NCBI GenBank assembly: GCA_023390055.1
Contig: JAEWDP010000132.1
Location: forward strand, 1-53,531
Direction: 5' to 3'
Length of the DNA stretch: 53,531 nucleotides
From: Pseudomonadota bacterium
GTDB lineage: Bacteria > Pseudomonadota > Alphaproteobacteria > Rhizobiales > Rhizobiaceae
The notes under the pieces were generated by a model. The model made no database searches. It had not been told where the DNA came from and saw nothing but the letters and a program-made list of their open reading frames with translations. How positions within the stretch are numbered: the stretch's first letter is position 1; the number at the start of each line of letters is the position of its first letter. Below, piece by piece: positions 1 through 9,325 of the stretch. The translations under genes were made by a program, and so were the position numbers.

Positions 1-1135
1 GGCCTGCCTGGATGTAGATCTCTCGGGCGTGAGCTGCAATCTCCCTGTCGGTTTCCAGCTTTACGGATTTTGGCGCAAAGGGAATTCCGTCCCAGACAGG
101 CTCCGCCGCGTGGCACATCGAACAGCGCGACAAAACAACATCGCGGGCGGCTCCGAAATGGACGTTGGCCGCGAATTTCTGCTGCACAGGCGTCAATAGA
201 GCGTTTTCTTCATCGCCGAAGGATGCCTTTGGAACGGTGGATAGCCACATGATGGCGATGAACAGGAGTAATGTGGCCAGCCAGGTCCAGGTTGGTCGCC
301 CTTTGCGCGCATGGGTCGTATTGAACCAGTGGCGGATAGTGACACCCATCAGGAAAACCAGGGCGGCAATCACCCAATTGAAATGGGTTGCAAAGGCCAA
401 TGGATAATGGTTCGACAGCATGAAGAAGATGACGGGCAGCGTCAGGTAATTGTTATGAAGTGATCGCTGTTTGGCGATAACGCCGTATTTGGGGTCCGGT
501 GTGCGACCGGCGATGAGGTCGGCAACCACCACCTTCTGGTTCGGAATGATGATGAAAAAGACGTTTGCCGACATGATGGTTGCCGTGAACGCGCCAAGAT
601 GCAGGAAGGCGGCACGTCCCGTAAATACCTGTGTATAGCCCCAGGCCATGGCGATGAGGACGATGTAGAGAAGGATCATCAGGCCCCAGGTATTGCGACC
701 GAGTGGCGACTTGCAAAGCTGGTCATAAACAATCCAGCCGAGTGCCAAAGAGGCGATCGAAATGGAGATTGCCTGCCAGGGGGCGAGTTCCATGACATGG
801 TTATCGATCAAAAAAAGGTCGGCGCCGCCATAGTAGACGATGGCGAGCATCAAAAATCCGGTCAACCAGGTCGAGTAACTCTCCCATTTGAACCAGGTAA
901 GATGTTCCGGCATCTGGGCTGGAGCCACCAGATATTTTTGAATGTGGTAGAAGCCGCCGCCATGAACCTGCCATTCCTCACCATAGGCTCCAACCGGCAG
1001 ATGTGTCCGCTGGACCAGCCCCAGGTCAAGTGCGATGAAATAGAAGGATGAACCAATCCACGCGATGGCGGTGATCACATGCAGCCAGCGTGCCGCAAAT
1101 GAAAGCCACTCCCAGGCGATGGCATATTCATACAT
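1..1135 (-). CDS. puuD: urate hydroxylase PuuD, partial (C-terminus cut by window edge)
   Basis: Membrane protein of the PuuD family, which oxidises urate to 5-hydroxyisourate in purine catabolism and carries a C-terminal cytochrome c domain. The reading frame starts at ATG 1135 behind an AAGGGG ribosome site and runs off the left edge after 378 codons, so only the last few tens of residues are missing. The N-terminus (WLSFAARWLHVITAIAWIG) and about seven later hydrophobic stretches form a multi-helix membrane domain. A heme c motif CSMCH lies at residues 338-342 (bases 110-124). It lies 287 bp downstream of xdhC on the same strand, which fits the pathway order xanthine to urate to hydroxyisourate. 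Family assignment is secure; whether it shares a transcript with xdhABC cannot be seen. Confidence 0.9.
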   Translation of the reverse strand, partial: MYEYAIAWEWLSFAARWLHVITAIAWIGSSFYFIALDLGLVQRTHLPVGAYGEEWQVHGGGFYHIQKYLVAPAQMPEHLTWFKWESYSTWLTGFLMLAIVYYGGADLFLIDNHVMELAPWQAISISIASLALGWIVYDQLCKSPLGRNTWGLMILLYIVLIAMAWGYTQVFTGRAAFLHLGAFTATIMSANVFFIIIPNQKVVVADLIAGRTPDPKYGVIAKQRSLHNNYLTLPVIFFMLSNHYPLAFATHFNWVIAALVFLMGVTIRHWFNTTHARKGRPTWTWLATLLLFIAIMWLSTVPKASFGDEENALLTPVQQKFAANVHFGAARDVVLSRCSMCHAAEPVWDGIPFAPKSVKLETDREIAAHAREIYIQAG

Positions 1136-1422
1136 TGAGAACCCCTTTTTCAGCTCTTTCCCCGAACTGCCACATTGCGAGAAAACGATCTAAGAAGGAA
1201 GGGGTGACCTGACGCTGTCAAGATCTTCCGGAACAGGGCCGTTTCGGTTTCAGGTATTGGCTGTGGATTGTCAATTTCAGTCTTGCTGGCACAGAAAACA
1301 CCGGTAATCCATTGGCGAAACGCACGGAACTTGGAGCATTGCGATGAACCTCTGGGTAGATAAGCCAATGATGCATCGCATCCACTGCCTTTAGCGCAAT
1401 CCGGCCTGGTGTGCGGAGAATT

Positions 1423-2301
1423 TCATGTATCATCCGCGCGGTCTGTGATGGTGTCGTTGATGGCATTGTTGCAATTGAAGATGGTCAGGAGTTCGACGGC
1501 AACCATTGCTGCAATGACGGCCGGGCGACTGTCCTTTACAATATTCCCACCAATTGGCAGGACGAGCCGATCGACCAGATCTGGTGCACCGCCCTCGCGC
1601 CTCAGCCAGTTTGTAAAGGTGGCACGTTTGGTAAGAGAGCCGATCATACCGACATAGCGGAGATCCGGGCGCATAAGGGCTTCGCGAGTTATCAGGAAAT
1701 CAAGTGCATGGTCGTGCGTGAGAACGACTGCGGCACCCCCTGACGGTATATCGGCGATCGTCGCCTCCGGCATTGCCGCGTGCCGTGTTGCGACGCCTGC
1801 AGGAAGCATTGCAAGAGGTTCTCCTCTTGTCTCGATCACCGTGACTGACAGGGGAAGCGGAACGAGCGCTCTCGCAAGCGCAAGCCCGACATGTCCGGCT
1901 CCATAAAGAAAAACTGCCGGGCTTTTTGCCATCTCACGCGTTACCCTTTCCTCGACAAGAGAGCCGAGTTCGGGTGACATCACGGTGAAGGAAAGTGTCG
2001 TGTGACCACCGCAGCATTGGCCGATCTGCGGGCCAAGCGGAACGTCCATGATCGACATGCCTTCTCCGCCCAGAAGTGCTCGGGCATTATTGATAGCCAT
2101 GAATTCGAGCTGTCCGCCGCCAATGGTCCCCCAGATTGCATTTTCTGCCACCAGCATGAACGTGCCGGATGCGCGTGGAGCCGACCCTTTCGTTCCCACG
2201 ATTTCGACCAGAATGCTGCTTGGATGACAAGCAAGGAAATCTGTAGGAACGCGTTCTGACATGACAGGATAGGTCATTGCCTTCGGGAGGCTTCGCGACA
2301 T
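1423..2301 (-). CDS. xdhC: xanthine dehydrogenase accessory protein XdhC
   Basis: XdhC-type chaperone that binds molybdenum cofactor and inserts its sulfurated form into xanthine dehydrogenase. The family signature is visible: an N-terminal segment with GTIGGGQLEF, the Cys pair in GQCCGGH, and a C-terminal Rossmann-like XdhC_C domain (FLYGAGHVGLALARAL, YVGMIGS). At 292 codons it has normal family length. It follows xdhB by 55 bp on the same strand, so it is probably co-transcribed with xdhAB. The exact start is uncertain: ATG 2301, ATG 2277 (MTYPV) and ATG 2262 (MSERV) are all possible and none has a strong Shine-Dalgarno; the shorter forms resemble family N-termini better. Confidence 0.9.
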   Translation of the reverse strand: MSRSLPKAMTYPVMSERVPTDFLACHPSSILVEIVGTKGSAPRASGTFMLVAENAIWGTIGGGQLEFMAINNARALLGGEGMSIMDVPLGPQIGQCCGGHTTLSFTVMSPELGSLVEERVTREMAKSPAVFLYGAGHVGLALARALVPLPLSVTVIETRGEPLAMLPAGVATRHAAMPEATIADIPSGGAAVVLTHDHALDFLITREALMRPDLRYVGMIGSLTKRATFTNWLRREGGAPDLVDRLVLPIGGNIVKDSRPAVIAAMVAVELLTIFNCNNAINDTITDRADDT

Positions 2302-2356
2302 GGCTTTGCCGGGCTGCCTGCCTGCTTTGACGACGGGTGCTGCAAGGATCTTGGTT

Positions 2357-4696
2357 TCATTCCAAAGCCTTCAGTCTTTCAACGGCGGTCAGGACTCGTT
2401 CCGGTGTTGCCGGCGCATCAAGGCGTGGGCAGATCTTGTAGTTCGCGACGCTTGCCACTGCCATGGATATTGCCTCCAGGACTGAGATCGCCAGCATGAA
2501 TGGTGGCTCGCCGACAGCCTTTGAACGACCAATCGTCGGCTCGGCATTCTCTGACCATTCGGCAAGCTTGATGTTGAAGGTCCTTGGACGGTCGGACGCC
2601 AAGGGGATCTTGTATGTTGACGGCGCATGCGTACGAAGCCGTCCCTTGTCGTCAAACCACAGCTCTTCGGTCGTCAACCAACCCTGACCCTGAACGAAAC
2701 CACCTTCGATCTGACCGATGTCGATTGCGGGGTTCAGTGATTTTCCAACGTCGTGGAGGATGTCGGTGCGCTCGACGATGTATTCGCCGGTCAGCGTATC
2801 GATGGCTACCTGTGAACAGGCAGCTCCATAGGCAAAATAATAGAAAGGTTTGCCGCGCCCGGCCTCCCGGTCCCAATGGATCTTCGGGGTCTTGTAAAAA
2901 CCGGCCGCGGAGAGCTGCACTCGATCATAATAGGCGGCACGAACCAGTGTATCGAAGGGAACAATCTCATCGCCAACCCGAATGCGGTTTGGAAGGAATT
3001 CGACGTCGTCGCGGGCGACCTGCCACTGGCGCATGGCAAATGCAATCAGTCTTTCCTTGATGTGGTTGGCCGCGTCATATGCGGCCATGCCGTTGAGGTC
3101 GGAGCCGGAGGACGCAGCCGTTGCGGATGTATTTGGAACCTTACCTGTCGTCGTTGTAGTGACTTTCACCCGCTCAATATCGACGTTGAAGGTGTCGGCG
3201 ACCACCTGTGCCACTTTCACGTTCAGCCCCTGTCCCATCTCTGTTCCGCCGTGGTTCAGGTGAACTGAACCGTCCTGGTAGATGTGGATCAGTGCTCCTG
3301 CCTGATTGTAGGCGGTCAAGGTGAACGAGATACCGAACTTGACCGGCGTCAGCGCAATGCCCTTGCGAATGACGGGGCTGTTTTCGTTGAAGTCCATGAT
3401 CGCCTGGCGGCGTGCCTGATAGTCGCTCGAAGCCTCAAGTTCCTCGACGATGCGGCCGATGATGTTGTCGTCAACGTCCTGATGATAGGGTGTCAGTGTT
3501 CGCCCCGAGCCCGGTTGCCCGTAGAAGTTCAGCTTACGGACGGCCAGCGGGTCCTTTCCAACCGCATAGCCGATCTCCTCGATCATCCGCTCTGCGCCAA
3601 GCATGCCCTGTGGCCCCCCAAAGCCGCGAAAGGCGGTGTTGGAGACAGTATGTGTCTTGAGCGGTTTCGAGATGAGGTGAACGTGTGGATAGAAATAGCT
3701 GGAATCGGCATGGAAAAGTGCGCGATCTGTGACCGGGCCCGATAAATCGGCCGAATAGCCGCAACGCGCCGAATAAACAGTATCCACGGCATGGATACGC
3801 CCCTCTTCGTCGAAGGCCACGTCATAATCAACCAGAAAATCGTGTCGCTTCCCGGTGATGGTCATGTCCTCGTCACGATCGGGACGGAACTTCACCGCGC
3901 GACCAAGTTTTTTAGCCGCTATTGCCGCGATACATGCGAACTGGTTGCCCTGGGTCTCCTTGCCACCGAAGCCACCACCCATACGACGAGTGTTGATCGT
4001 GACCGCATGATTGGCAATGCCCAGGACATGCGCAACCATGTGCTGCACTTCACTGGGATGCTGCGTGGACGACCAGACCGTGATATCGTCGTCCTCGCCA
4101 GGAACTGCGAGCGCGATGTGACCTTCCAGGTAGAAATGCTCCTGGCCACCGATCTCCATGCGGCCTCGCAACCTGTGCGGTGCCTTCCCAATCTCTTCCT
4201 TTGGATCTCCACGTTTCAGCACCATCGGCTGGACGACGAACGGGGCATCGTTTTCGAGCGCGCCGTCGATATCCGTCCAGTGGGGCAGGTCGCGGTACTC
4301 GACCTTTGCCAGTCTGGCCGCGCGGCGCGCCTGATCACGGCTCTCCGCGATGACCGCGAAGATCGGCTGACCATGGAATTGTACCGTATCGAACGCCAAA
4401 AGCGGCTCGTCGTGCCGGCCGGTGGAAGCGATGTCGTTGAACCCCGGGATGTCATCTGCGCTCATCACCCAGATGACACCGGGCGCAGCCTTCACAGCCT
4501 CAAGATCCATGGAAACTATTTGCGCATGTGCCCGCTCGGACATGCCGAAAGCTGCATGTGCCGTATCTGCAGGCTCACGAATATCGTCTATATACTGGGC
4601 GGTTCCGGTGACGTGCTTGTGCGCCGAGTCATGCCTGAGGGGGGCATGCATCGGACCACTGATGACATCCTTCATTTCAAAGGCCGACTTGTCCAT
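2357..4696 (-). CDS. xdhB: xanthine dehydrogenase molybdopterin-binding large subunit
   Basis: Large subunit of bacterial xanthine dehydrogenase (hypoxanthine to xanthine to urate), carrying the molybdenum cofactor. Visible landmarks are the N-terminal a/b hammerhead domain (HVTGTAQYIDDI), GGGFGGKE near residue 240, AFRGFGGPQGM near residue 355, and the C-terminal AVGEPPF whose Glu (about residue 730) is the catalytic base of the family. Length 779 aa is typical for the two-subunit form. The ATG at 4696 lies 1 bp beyond the xdhA stop, and its Shine-Dalgarno GAGGAGG sits inside the last xdhA codons, so the two are translationally coupled. From memory S. meliloti calls the equivalent genes xdhA2/xdhB2; subunit naming differs between species. 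Confidence 0.95.
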   Translation of the reverse strand: MDKSAFEMKDVISGPMHAPLRHDSAHKHVTGTAQYIDDIREPADTAHAAFGMSERAHAQIVSMDLEAVKAAPGVIWVMSADDIPGFNDIASTGRHDEPLLAFDTVQFHGQPIFAVIAESRDQARRAARLAKVEYRDLPHWTDIDGALENDAPFVVQPMVLKRGDPKEEIGKAPHRLRGRMEIGGQEHFYLEGHIALAVPGEDDDITVWSSTQHPSEVQHMVAHVLGIANHAVTINTRRMGGGFGGKETQGNQFACIAAIAAKKLGRAVKFRPDRDEDMTITGKRHDFLVDYDVAFDEEGRIHAVDTVYSARCGYSADLSGPVTDRALFHADSSYFYPHVHLISKPLKTHTVSNTAFRGFGGPQGMLGAERMIEEIGYAVGKDPLAVRKLNFYGQPGSGRTLTPYHQDVDDNIIGRIVEELEASSDYQARRQAIMDFNENSPVIRKGIALTPVKFGISFTLTAYNQAGALIHIYQDGSVHLNHGGTEMGQGLNVKVAQVVADTFNVDIERVKVTTTTTGKVPNTSATAASSGSDLNGMAAYDAANHIKERLIAFAMRQWQVARDDVEFLPNRIRVGDEIVPFDTLVRAAYYDRVQLSAAGFYKTPKIHWDREAGRGKPFYYFAYGAACSQVAIDTLTGEYIVERTDILHDVGKSLNPAIDIGQIEGGFVQGQGWLTTEELWFDDKGRLRTHAPSTYKIPLASDRPRTFNIKLAEWSENAEPTIGRSKAVGEPPFMLAISVLEAISMAVASVANYKICPRLDAPATPERVLTAVERLKALE

Positions 4697-4697
4697 T

Positions 4698-6167
4698 TCA
4701 TGCCTCCTCCAGTTCGAAGCGATGCAGTTCGCTTGGAGCCCCCGCGGTCTCGAGGAAGAAGCGGGTCAAAAGGTTCTTCGCGGTCAGACTGCGATATTGC
4801 GCACTCGCGCGCCAGTCCGTCAGCGGTGCATAGTCGAGATCAAACATCTCGCGTACGCCAGCAATGGTTGCCCAGTGCCATTCTTGTCCAAGAAGGGCTT
4901 CTTCCACGTGCTGTGCCCGTTGGGGCGTGCCGGCCATGCCTCCGAATGCGATGCGCAACACCTTGATGTTTCCATCGTCCAGTTCGAGATAGAATGCTCC
5001 GCACAAGGCCGAGATATCCTCGTCACGGCGTTTTGAGATCTTGTAGACGGAAAAATATGACGTTTCCGGGGGACGTGGGACATAGATCTTCTCGACGAAC
5101 TCACCCGCCATGCGGTCCTGCTTTCCGTAACTGAGGAAGTAATCCTCCAGCGGTATTGTCCGTTTGCCACTGTGCGAGCGCAACGTCAGTTGCGCGCCAA
5201 GCACAATAAGGGGCGGTGGCGTATCGCCGATTGGGGAACCATTGGCGATATTGCCACCAATCGTTCCCATATTACGCACCTGGCCGCCGCCAATGCGATC
5301 GATCAGTCTGGCCATTTGTGGCAGTTCTTCGGCCAGGACCTCAAGTGCATGAGTATAGGTAACTCCGGCGCCGATGGTCAGCCCCTGATCGTCGATCGTG
5401 ATTGTCTGCAAGTCACCCAGATGACCGATGAATATGACGGGATCAAGCCGGCGCATCTGCTTGGTTACCCAAAGCCCGACATCGGTTGAGCCAGCAACAA
5501 TGGTACCGTCCGGTTCGCGGTTGATGACCTCGGCGAGGGCGTCAATGCTTGCCGGAATTATCGTACGGGTCCCGTCCTTTTCGACGGTAATCGTTTCCGG
5601 ATGCGAAAGTAGCCCCCAAAGCCTGGCAGCAATCTCGGAGCGATTTTTCTCGATCGGGTCAAAGAGTGCACTTGGCCGGTCTGCCGATAGCTGTTCAGCG
5701 GCCTTTACGATCGGTTCGTAGCCGGTGCACCGACAGAGGTTTCCTTGCAGTGCACTTTCAATTTCCGGCCGCGATGGCGCTTCGTTGGTGAGCCACAGAC
5801 CATAAAGTGACATGACGAAGCCCGGCGTACAGAAACCGCATTGCGAACCGTGCTGGTCAACCATTGCCTGTTGCACTGGGTGCAGTGTTCCATCCTTGCC
5901 CGCCAGATACTCTACCGTGACGATGTGCGTTCCATGCAACGAGCCCAAGAGGCGAATGCAGGCATTGACGGTCTCGTAACGCAGCGCACCGTTCAAAAGG
6001 CGTCCGACAAGGACAGTGCAGGCCCCGCAGTCGCCTTCTGCGCAACCTTCCTTGGTTCCGGTCAGGCGACGCTCAAGGCGCAGGTAGTCAAGGAGAGTTT
6101 CGGTCGGGGCAAAACCACTCAGGGTGACATTTTCTTCATTGAGGATGAACTGGATCGCATGTGCCAT
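4698..6167 (-). CDS. xdhA: xanthine dehydrogenase FeS/FAD small subunit
   Basis: Small subunit of xanthine dehydrogenase carrying two [2Fe-2S] clusters and FAD; it passes electrons from the molybdenum site to NAD+. The first cluster motif is CAEGDCGACTV with a further Cys in the preceding loop region, the second is CGFCTPGF plus GNLCRCTGYEP; the FAD domain shows VAGSTDVGLW and TIGGNIANGSPIGDTPP. I take ATG 6167 (MAHAIQFIL, 489 aa) because AGAGAAG precedes it and the longer frame from 6200 would run into the bdhA coding end. It begins 10 bp after the bdhA stop, so bdhA-xdhA-xdhB form one operon. Confidence 0.95.
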   Translation of the reverse strand: MAHAIQFILNEENVTLSGFAPTETLLDYLRLERRLTGTKEGCAEGDCGACTVLVGRLLNGALRYETVNACIRLLGSLHGTHIVTVEYLAGKDGTLHPVQQAMVDQHGSQCGFCTPGFVMSLYGLWLTNEAPSRPEIESALQGNLCRCTGYEPIVKAAEQLSADRPSALFDPIEKNRSEIAARLWGLLSHPETITVEKDGTRTIIPASIDALAEVINREPDGTIVAGSTDVGLWVTKQMRRLDPVIFIGHLGDLQTITIDDQGLTIGAGVTYTHALEVLAEELPQMARLIDRIGGGQVRNMGTIGGNIANGSPIGDTPPPLIVLGAQLTLRSHSGKRTIPLEDYFLSYGKQDRMAGEFVEKIYVPRPPETSYFSVYKISKRRDEDISALCGAFYLELDDGNIKVLRIAFGGMAGTPQRAQHVEEALLGQEWHWATIAGVREMFDLDYAPLTDWRASAQYRSLTAKNLLTRFFLETAGAPSELHRFELEEA

Positions 6168-6177
6168 TGTACTTCTC

Positions 6178-6954
6178 TTACTGGGCGGTCCAGCCGCCAT
6201 CTATCGAAATGTGCGTCCCCGTAATCTGCCGTGCCGCGTCGCTTGCCAGGAAGATTGCCGTTGCCGCTACTTCCTCGATTGCTACAAACTCTTTTGTCGC
6301 CTGCAGTCGCAACATGACCTCACTCTTTACCTCTTCTTGCGATATGCCGCGTTCGCGAGCCGTATCGGGTATCTGTTTTTCTACCAGTGGCGTCAGCACA
6401 TAGCCCGGGCATATCGCATTGACGGTAATCCCGAACTCGGCAAGTTCCAAGGCCGCAGTTTTCGTGAGCCCCATGATACCATGTTTGGCAGCCACATAGG
6501 CCGATTTGAAGGGTGAGGCGGCAAGTGCATGAGCCGACGCAATGTTGATGATACGGCCCGATCGCCTTTCCTTCATCAACGGGATCACTGCACGCATTGT
6601 ATGAAACGAACTGGTCAGGTTGATGGCGATGATCCGGTCCCATTCCCCCGTGGGGAAATCCTCGATCCTGGCAACATGCTGGACGCCGGCATTGTTGACC
6701 AGCACATCCACCGAACCAAAAGTCTTGCGGGCAAATTCGATGAGACCTGTGATCTCGTCAGGTCTTGCCATGTCGGCACCATGATGGATGACCTGGCCGC
6801 TTCCTTGAGCGTCAAGGTCACTTCGGGCAGCTTCAATCTCGTCGGAGCTGCCAAATCCGTTGATGACGACGTTTGAACCCTCAGCTGCGAAGGCTTTCGC
6901 AATGCCATAGCCGATCCCGCTGGTGGAGCCGGTGACAATGACGGTTCTGGGCAT
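6178..6954 (-). CDS. bdhA: 3-hydroxybutyrate dehydrogenase
   Basis: Short-chain dehydrogenase (258 aa) that oxidises D-3-hydroxybutyrate, released from polyhydroxybutyrate, to acetoacetate with NAD+. The SDR features are TGSTSGIGYGIA for the dinucleotide, NNAGVQHV, the catalytic Ser in NIASAHAL and the YVAAKHG Tyr/Lys pair; the C-terminus ISIDGGWTAQ is typical of BdhA. ATG 6954 is chosen because GGGAGG lies just upstream; a longer frame from 6990 adds twelve unlikely residues. It heads the operon bdhA-xdhA-xdhB, an arrangement established for S. meliloti. A 13-bp palindrome lies upstream at 7054-7066. Confidence 0.95.
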   Translation of the reverse strand: MPRTVIVTGSTSGIGYGIAKAFAAEGSNVVINGFGSSDEIEAARSDLDAQGSGQVIHHGADMARPDEITGLIEFARKTFGSVDVLVNNAGVQHVARIEDFPTGEWDRIIAINLTSSFHTMRAVIPLMKERRSGRIINIASAHALAASPFKSAYVAAKHGIMGLTKTAALELAEFGITVNAICPGYVLTPLVEKQIPDTARERGISQEEVKSEVMLRLQATKEFVAIEEVAATAIFLASDAARQITGTHISIDGGWTAQ

Positions 6955-7053
6955 GCCTGACCTCCCAATCACGGCTTTTGTGCAACGCACTGATTTGGTG
7001 AGGGTATGCCCAAATGGGCTGTGCTGGCAATCGGCAAGAAAATTTCATCAACC

Positions 7054-7066
7054 GTCAGGACCTGAC
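7054..7066. promoter_or_regulatory. palindrome upstream of bdhA, candidate operator
   Basis: GTCAGGACCTGAC is palindromic around its central A and lies 100 bp upstream of the bdhA start in a 194-bp gap. Symmetry and position suggest a regulator binding site; no regulator gene is adjacent, so the assignment is inference. Confidence 0.35.
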
Positions 7067-7148
7067 AGAAGGGCGGTGTACGGGCGTGGCAATCAATTGG
7101 ATGCAACATGAGAGGTGACAGATTTGGTTCCAAACCTTGTGCCTGTCA

Positions 7149-8648
7149 TCAATCAGCAGCCGGCGGAAGCCTCGATGTTGTTCCAGAGGCGGGTGTTTGT
7201 GATGAGGTGCTTGTGCCGCTCTCTCCAGTCTGTGGCGCTTGCGCAGGCGTGACTGCGTCACCGGCGGTGGCCGACACCTGATCGGTGCCAATCGGCTCGG
7301 CAAGGATGGAACCATCTGCTGCTGCCACACGCCAGACGGTGTTTCCGGCGTCATCGGCGACCAGAAGTGCACCTGTTCCGTCGATGCCCACCCCGACCGG
7401 GCGTCCGCGGGCCTGGTCACCCTTGAGGAAATCAGTCACCACATCCTTTGCCATTCCGGCAGGCTTGCCGTCTTCGAACGGTACATAGATGACCTTGTAG
7501 CCATTGAAGTGACTGCGGTTCCAACTGCCGTGTTCGCCGATGAAGGCACCGTTGCGAAATTCTTCCGGCAAGGCGGAATTATTGGAAAAGGTCAGGCCAA
7601 GAGCTGCAACATGACTGGAGAGCGCATAATCGGGTGCTATCGCCTTCTCGACCATGTCCGGGCGTGGCGGATGGACCCGCGTGTCCACATGATTGCCGAA
7701 ATAGCTCCATGGCCAACCATAGAACGCACCATCTTGCACAGAGGTCATATAGTCGGGCACGAGATTGGGACCAAGTTCGTCCCGTTCGTTGACGACGGCC
7801 CATAATTCACCCGTCTGCGGATGTATTGACAGTCCGTTCGGGTTACGCAGGCCCGATGCAAAAATGCGAAAAGCCCCCGTCTCACGGTCAATCTGCCAGA
7901 TTGCGGCACGCGCTCTTTCTGCCTCGAGACCACGCTCACCGGCGTTCGAGTTTGATCCGACCGATACATAGAGAAAACGTCCGTCTGGGCCCAGTGCAAC
8001 ATCCTTCGTCCAGTGGTGATTGATCGGGCCACTCAGCAAATCGGTCATCACGCGCGGCTCTTGTGTGATCTCGTTTGTGCCAAGCGCATAAGGGTAGGCG
8101 AGCAGGGTGTCGGCTGCTGCAACGTAAAGCGTGTCATCGAACCAGGCGACACCGAAAGGCGAGCCGAGCTCGGTCAGCAAATCATGGCGCTCATCGACCA
8201 CGCCATCCCGATTGGTGTCACGCAGGAGCGTGATGAGATTGCTCTCCTTTGGTTGAGTTGCGCCACCTCCTGCAAGCGACATGATCCAGTTGCGGATGAA
8301 ATCCTTCGGTCGCTCCAGCGGTCGGCCATCAGCGGGTGCCTTGCCCTGCACGACAAGAACGTCACCGTTAGGCAGGGTGTGCACAGTGCGCGGATTGGAA
8401 AGCTCGGTGGCGTAAGCGCTAATAGTCAGCCCTTCAGGAACGGTGGGTGTTTCGCCTTCTGCCCAACCAATGACTTCGGCCACTTTCATGTCCGGCAGCA
8501 ATTCTGTCGTCGGCTCCGGCAATACGGGGTCCGGACCGATCTGACGTGTGACGTCAAACTCCGGTTCATCGTTGCTGCAACCCGCAACTGTCAGCAGTAA
8601 ACCTGCAGCAGAAACGAAGATCAGGGAGCGGGAGAGGTGAAAGTTCAA
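7149..8648 (-). CDS. lipoprotein PQQ-type sugar (sorbosone) dehydrogenase
   Basis: Periplasmic beta-propeller dehydrogenase of the PQQ-dependent glucose/sorbosone dehydrogenase family; it would oxidise a sugar outside the cytoplasmic membrane. The N-terminus has a signal segment and the lipobox VAGC, so it should be lipid-anchored. The propeller shows LSNPRTVHTLPNGDVLVV, VSVGSNSNAG, SGLRNPNGLS and IGEHGSWNRS. I choose the TTG at 8648: its TTGA overlaps the stop of the upstream gene by 4 bp, GGAG precedes it, and it places the signal peptide at the N-terminus (499 aa). The last forty residues are a Ser/Thr/Pro/Gly-rich, low-complexity tail not needed for the fold. The substrate cannot be told from sequence. 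Confidence 0.85.
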   Translation of the reverse strand: MNFHLSRSLIFVSAAGLLLTVAGCSNDEPEFDVTRQIGPDPVLPEPTTELLPDMKVAEVIGWAEGETPTVPEGLTISAYATELSNPRTVHTLPNGDVLVVQGKAPADGRPLERPKDFIRNWIMSLAGGGATQPKESNLITLLRDTNRDGVVDERHDLLTELGSPFGVAWFDDTLYVAAADTLLAYPYALGTNEITQEPRVMTDLLSGPINHHWTKDVALGPDGRFLYVSVGSNSNAGERGLEAERARAAIWQIDRETGAFRIFASGLRNPNGLSIHPQTGELWAVVNERDELGPNLVPDYMTSVQDGAFYGWPWSYFGNHVDTRVHPPRPDMVEKAIAPDYALSSHVAALGLTFSNNSALPEEFRNGAFIGEHGSWNRSHFNGYKVIYVPFEDGKPAGMAKDVVTDFLKGDQARGRPVGVGIDGTGALLVADDAGNTVWRVAAADGSILAEPIGTDQVSATAGDAVTPAQAPQTGESGTSTSSQTPASGTTSRLPPAAD

Positions 8649-9094
8649 CGTTCGATACTCCAGATTATGCTGGAGCGTCTCTTGGCGGCAAGCCACAGCG
8701 TGGCGATGATCATAAGGGTAGTCACAGCAGAAACGGTCATGCCGTTGGGCACTATTGCAGTCCAGCCGTCGCCAGCATGGATGAAACTGTTCAGGATGGC
8801 GAGGGCCAGTACGACAATGTAGCCGAGTGCCGGGGCCCAACCAGGTCCCCAGATCCGTGTCGACGGTCGAATAATGTCAAAGATTCCAGCGACAAGTCCA
8901 AGGCTGCCAAAGACCAGTCCGGCAAACAGCAGCCATGCAGAAAAATTATGCCACATCATGAAGGACGTTCGCCAATAGGCGATGTCGGTGATGAGCGCCA
9001 GGGTAAAGCAGACAAAGGGAAATGGTACGAACAGATTGCGGATTGGAAAGCCGGACCGCCCGGTTGTTGTCGTTGTATAGGTCGTCGTGGCCAT
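8645..9094 (-). CDS. DUF2231-like four-helix membrane protein
   Basis: A 149-aa membrane protein with four hydrophobic segments, resembling the DUF2231 group. It starts at ATG 9094 with GAGG upstream and begins with a Thr-rich stretch (MATTTYTTTTTG). Histidines occur in the second helix region (MMWHNFSAW) and third (NSFIHAGDGW); such pairs can ligate heme, but this is only suggestive. Its stop overlaps the TTG start of the dehydrogenase lipoprotein by 4 bp, so the two are made together. A role in passing electrons from the dehydrogenase into the respiratory chain is inference. Confidence 0.75.
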   Translation of the reverse strand: MATTTYTTTTTGRSGFPIRNLFVPFPFVCFTLALITDIAYWRTSFMMWHNFSAWLLFAGLVFGSLGLVAGIFDIIRPSTRIWGPGWAPALGYIVVLALAILNSFIHAGDGWTAIVPNGMTVSAVTTLMIIATLWLAAKRRSSIIWSIER

Positions 9095-9325
9095 GGTAGC
9101 GCCTCGGATGCAGACAGGGCAGACACGGTGTTTACGGTTGAGGGTGAATTTTGTTCCACTGGCCGCAGGAATTGTTGCCGTCCGTGCATGGTTCCTGCAG
9201 ATGGTTTCAACGAGACCAGGAGACTTTGATTGGTAGCGACTTCTGTTGATGCAACCCGTTGACACTCCTTTATCGCATCTGCTCAAACCATCGTCGGTGG
9301 CTGCAGGATGCAAGGAGGTACGGGG

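Noticed and set aside
1150..1466. Small frames between xdhC and puuD on the minus strand
   Set aside because: No ribosome site, no recognisable domain; one overlaps the xdhC end in another frame.
3791..4966. 391-codon open frame on the plus strand opposite xdhA/xdhB
   Set aside because: Fully antisense to xanthine dehydrogenase genes with clear motifs; no ribosome site or family resemblance.
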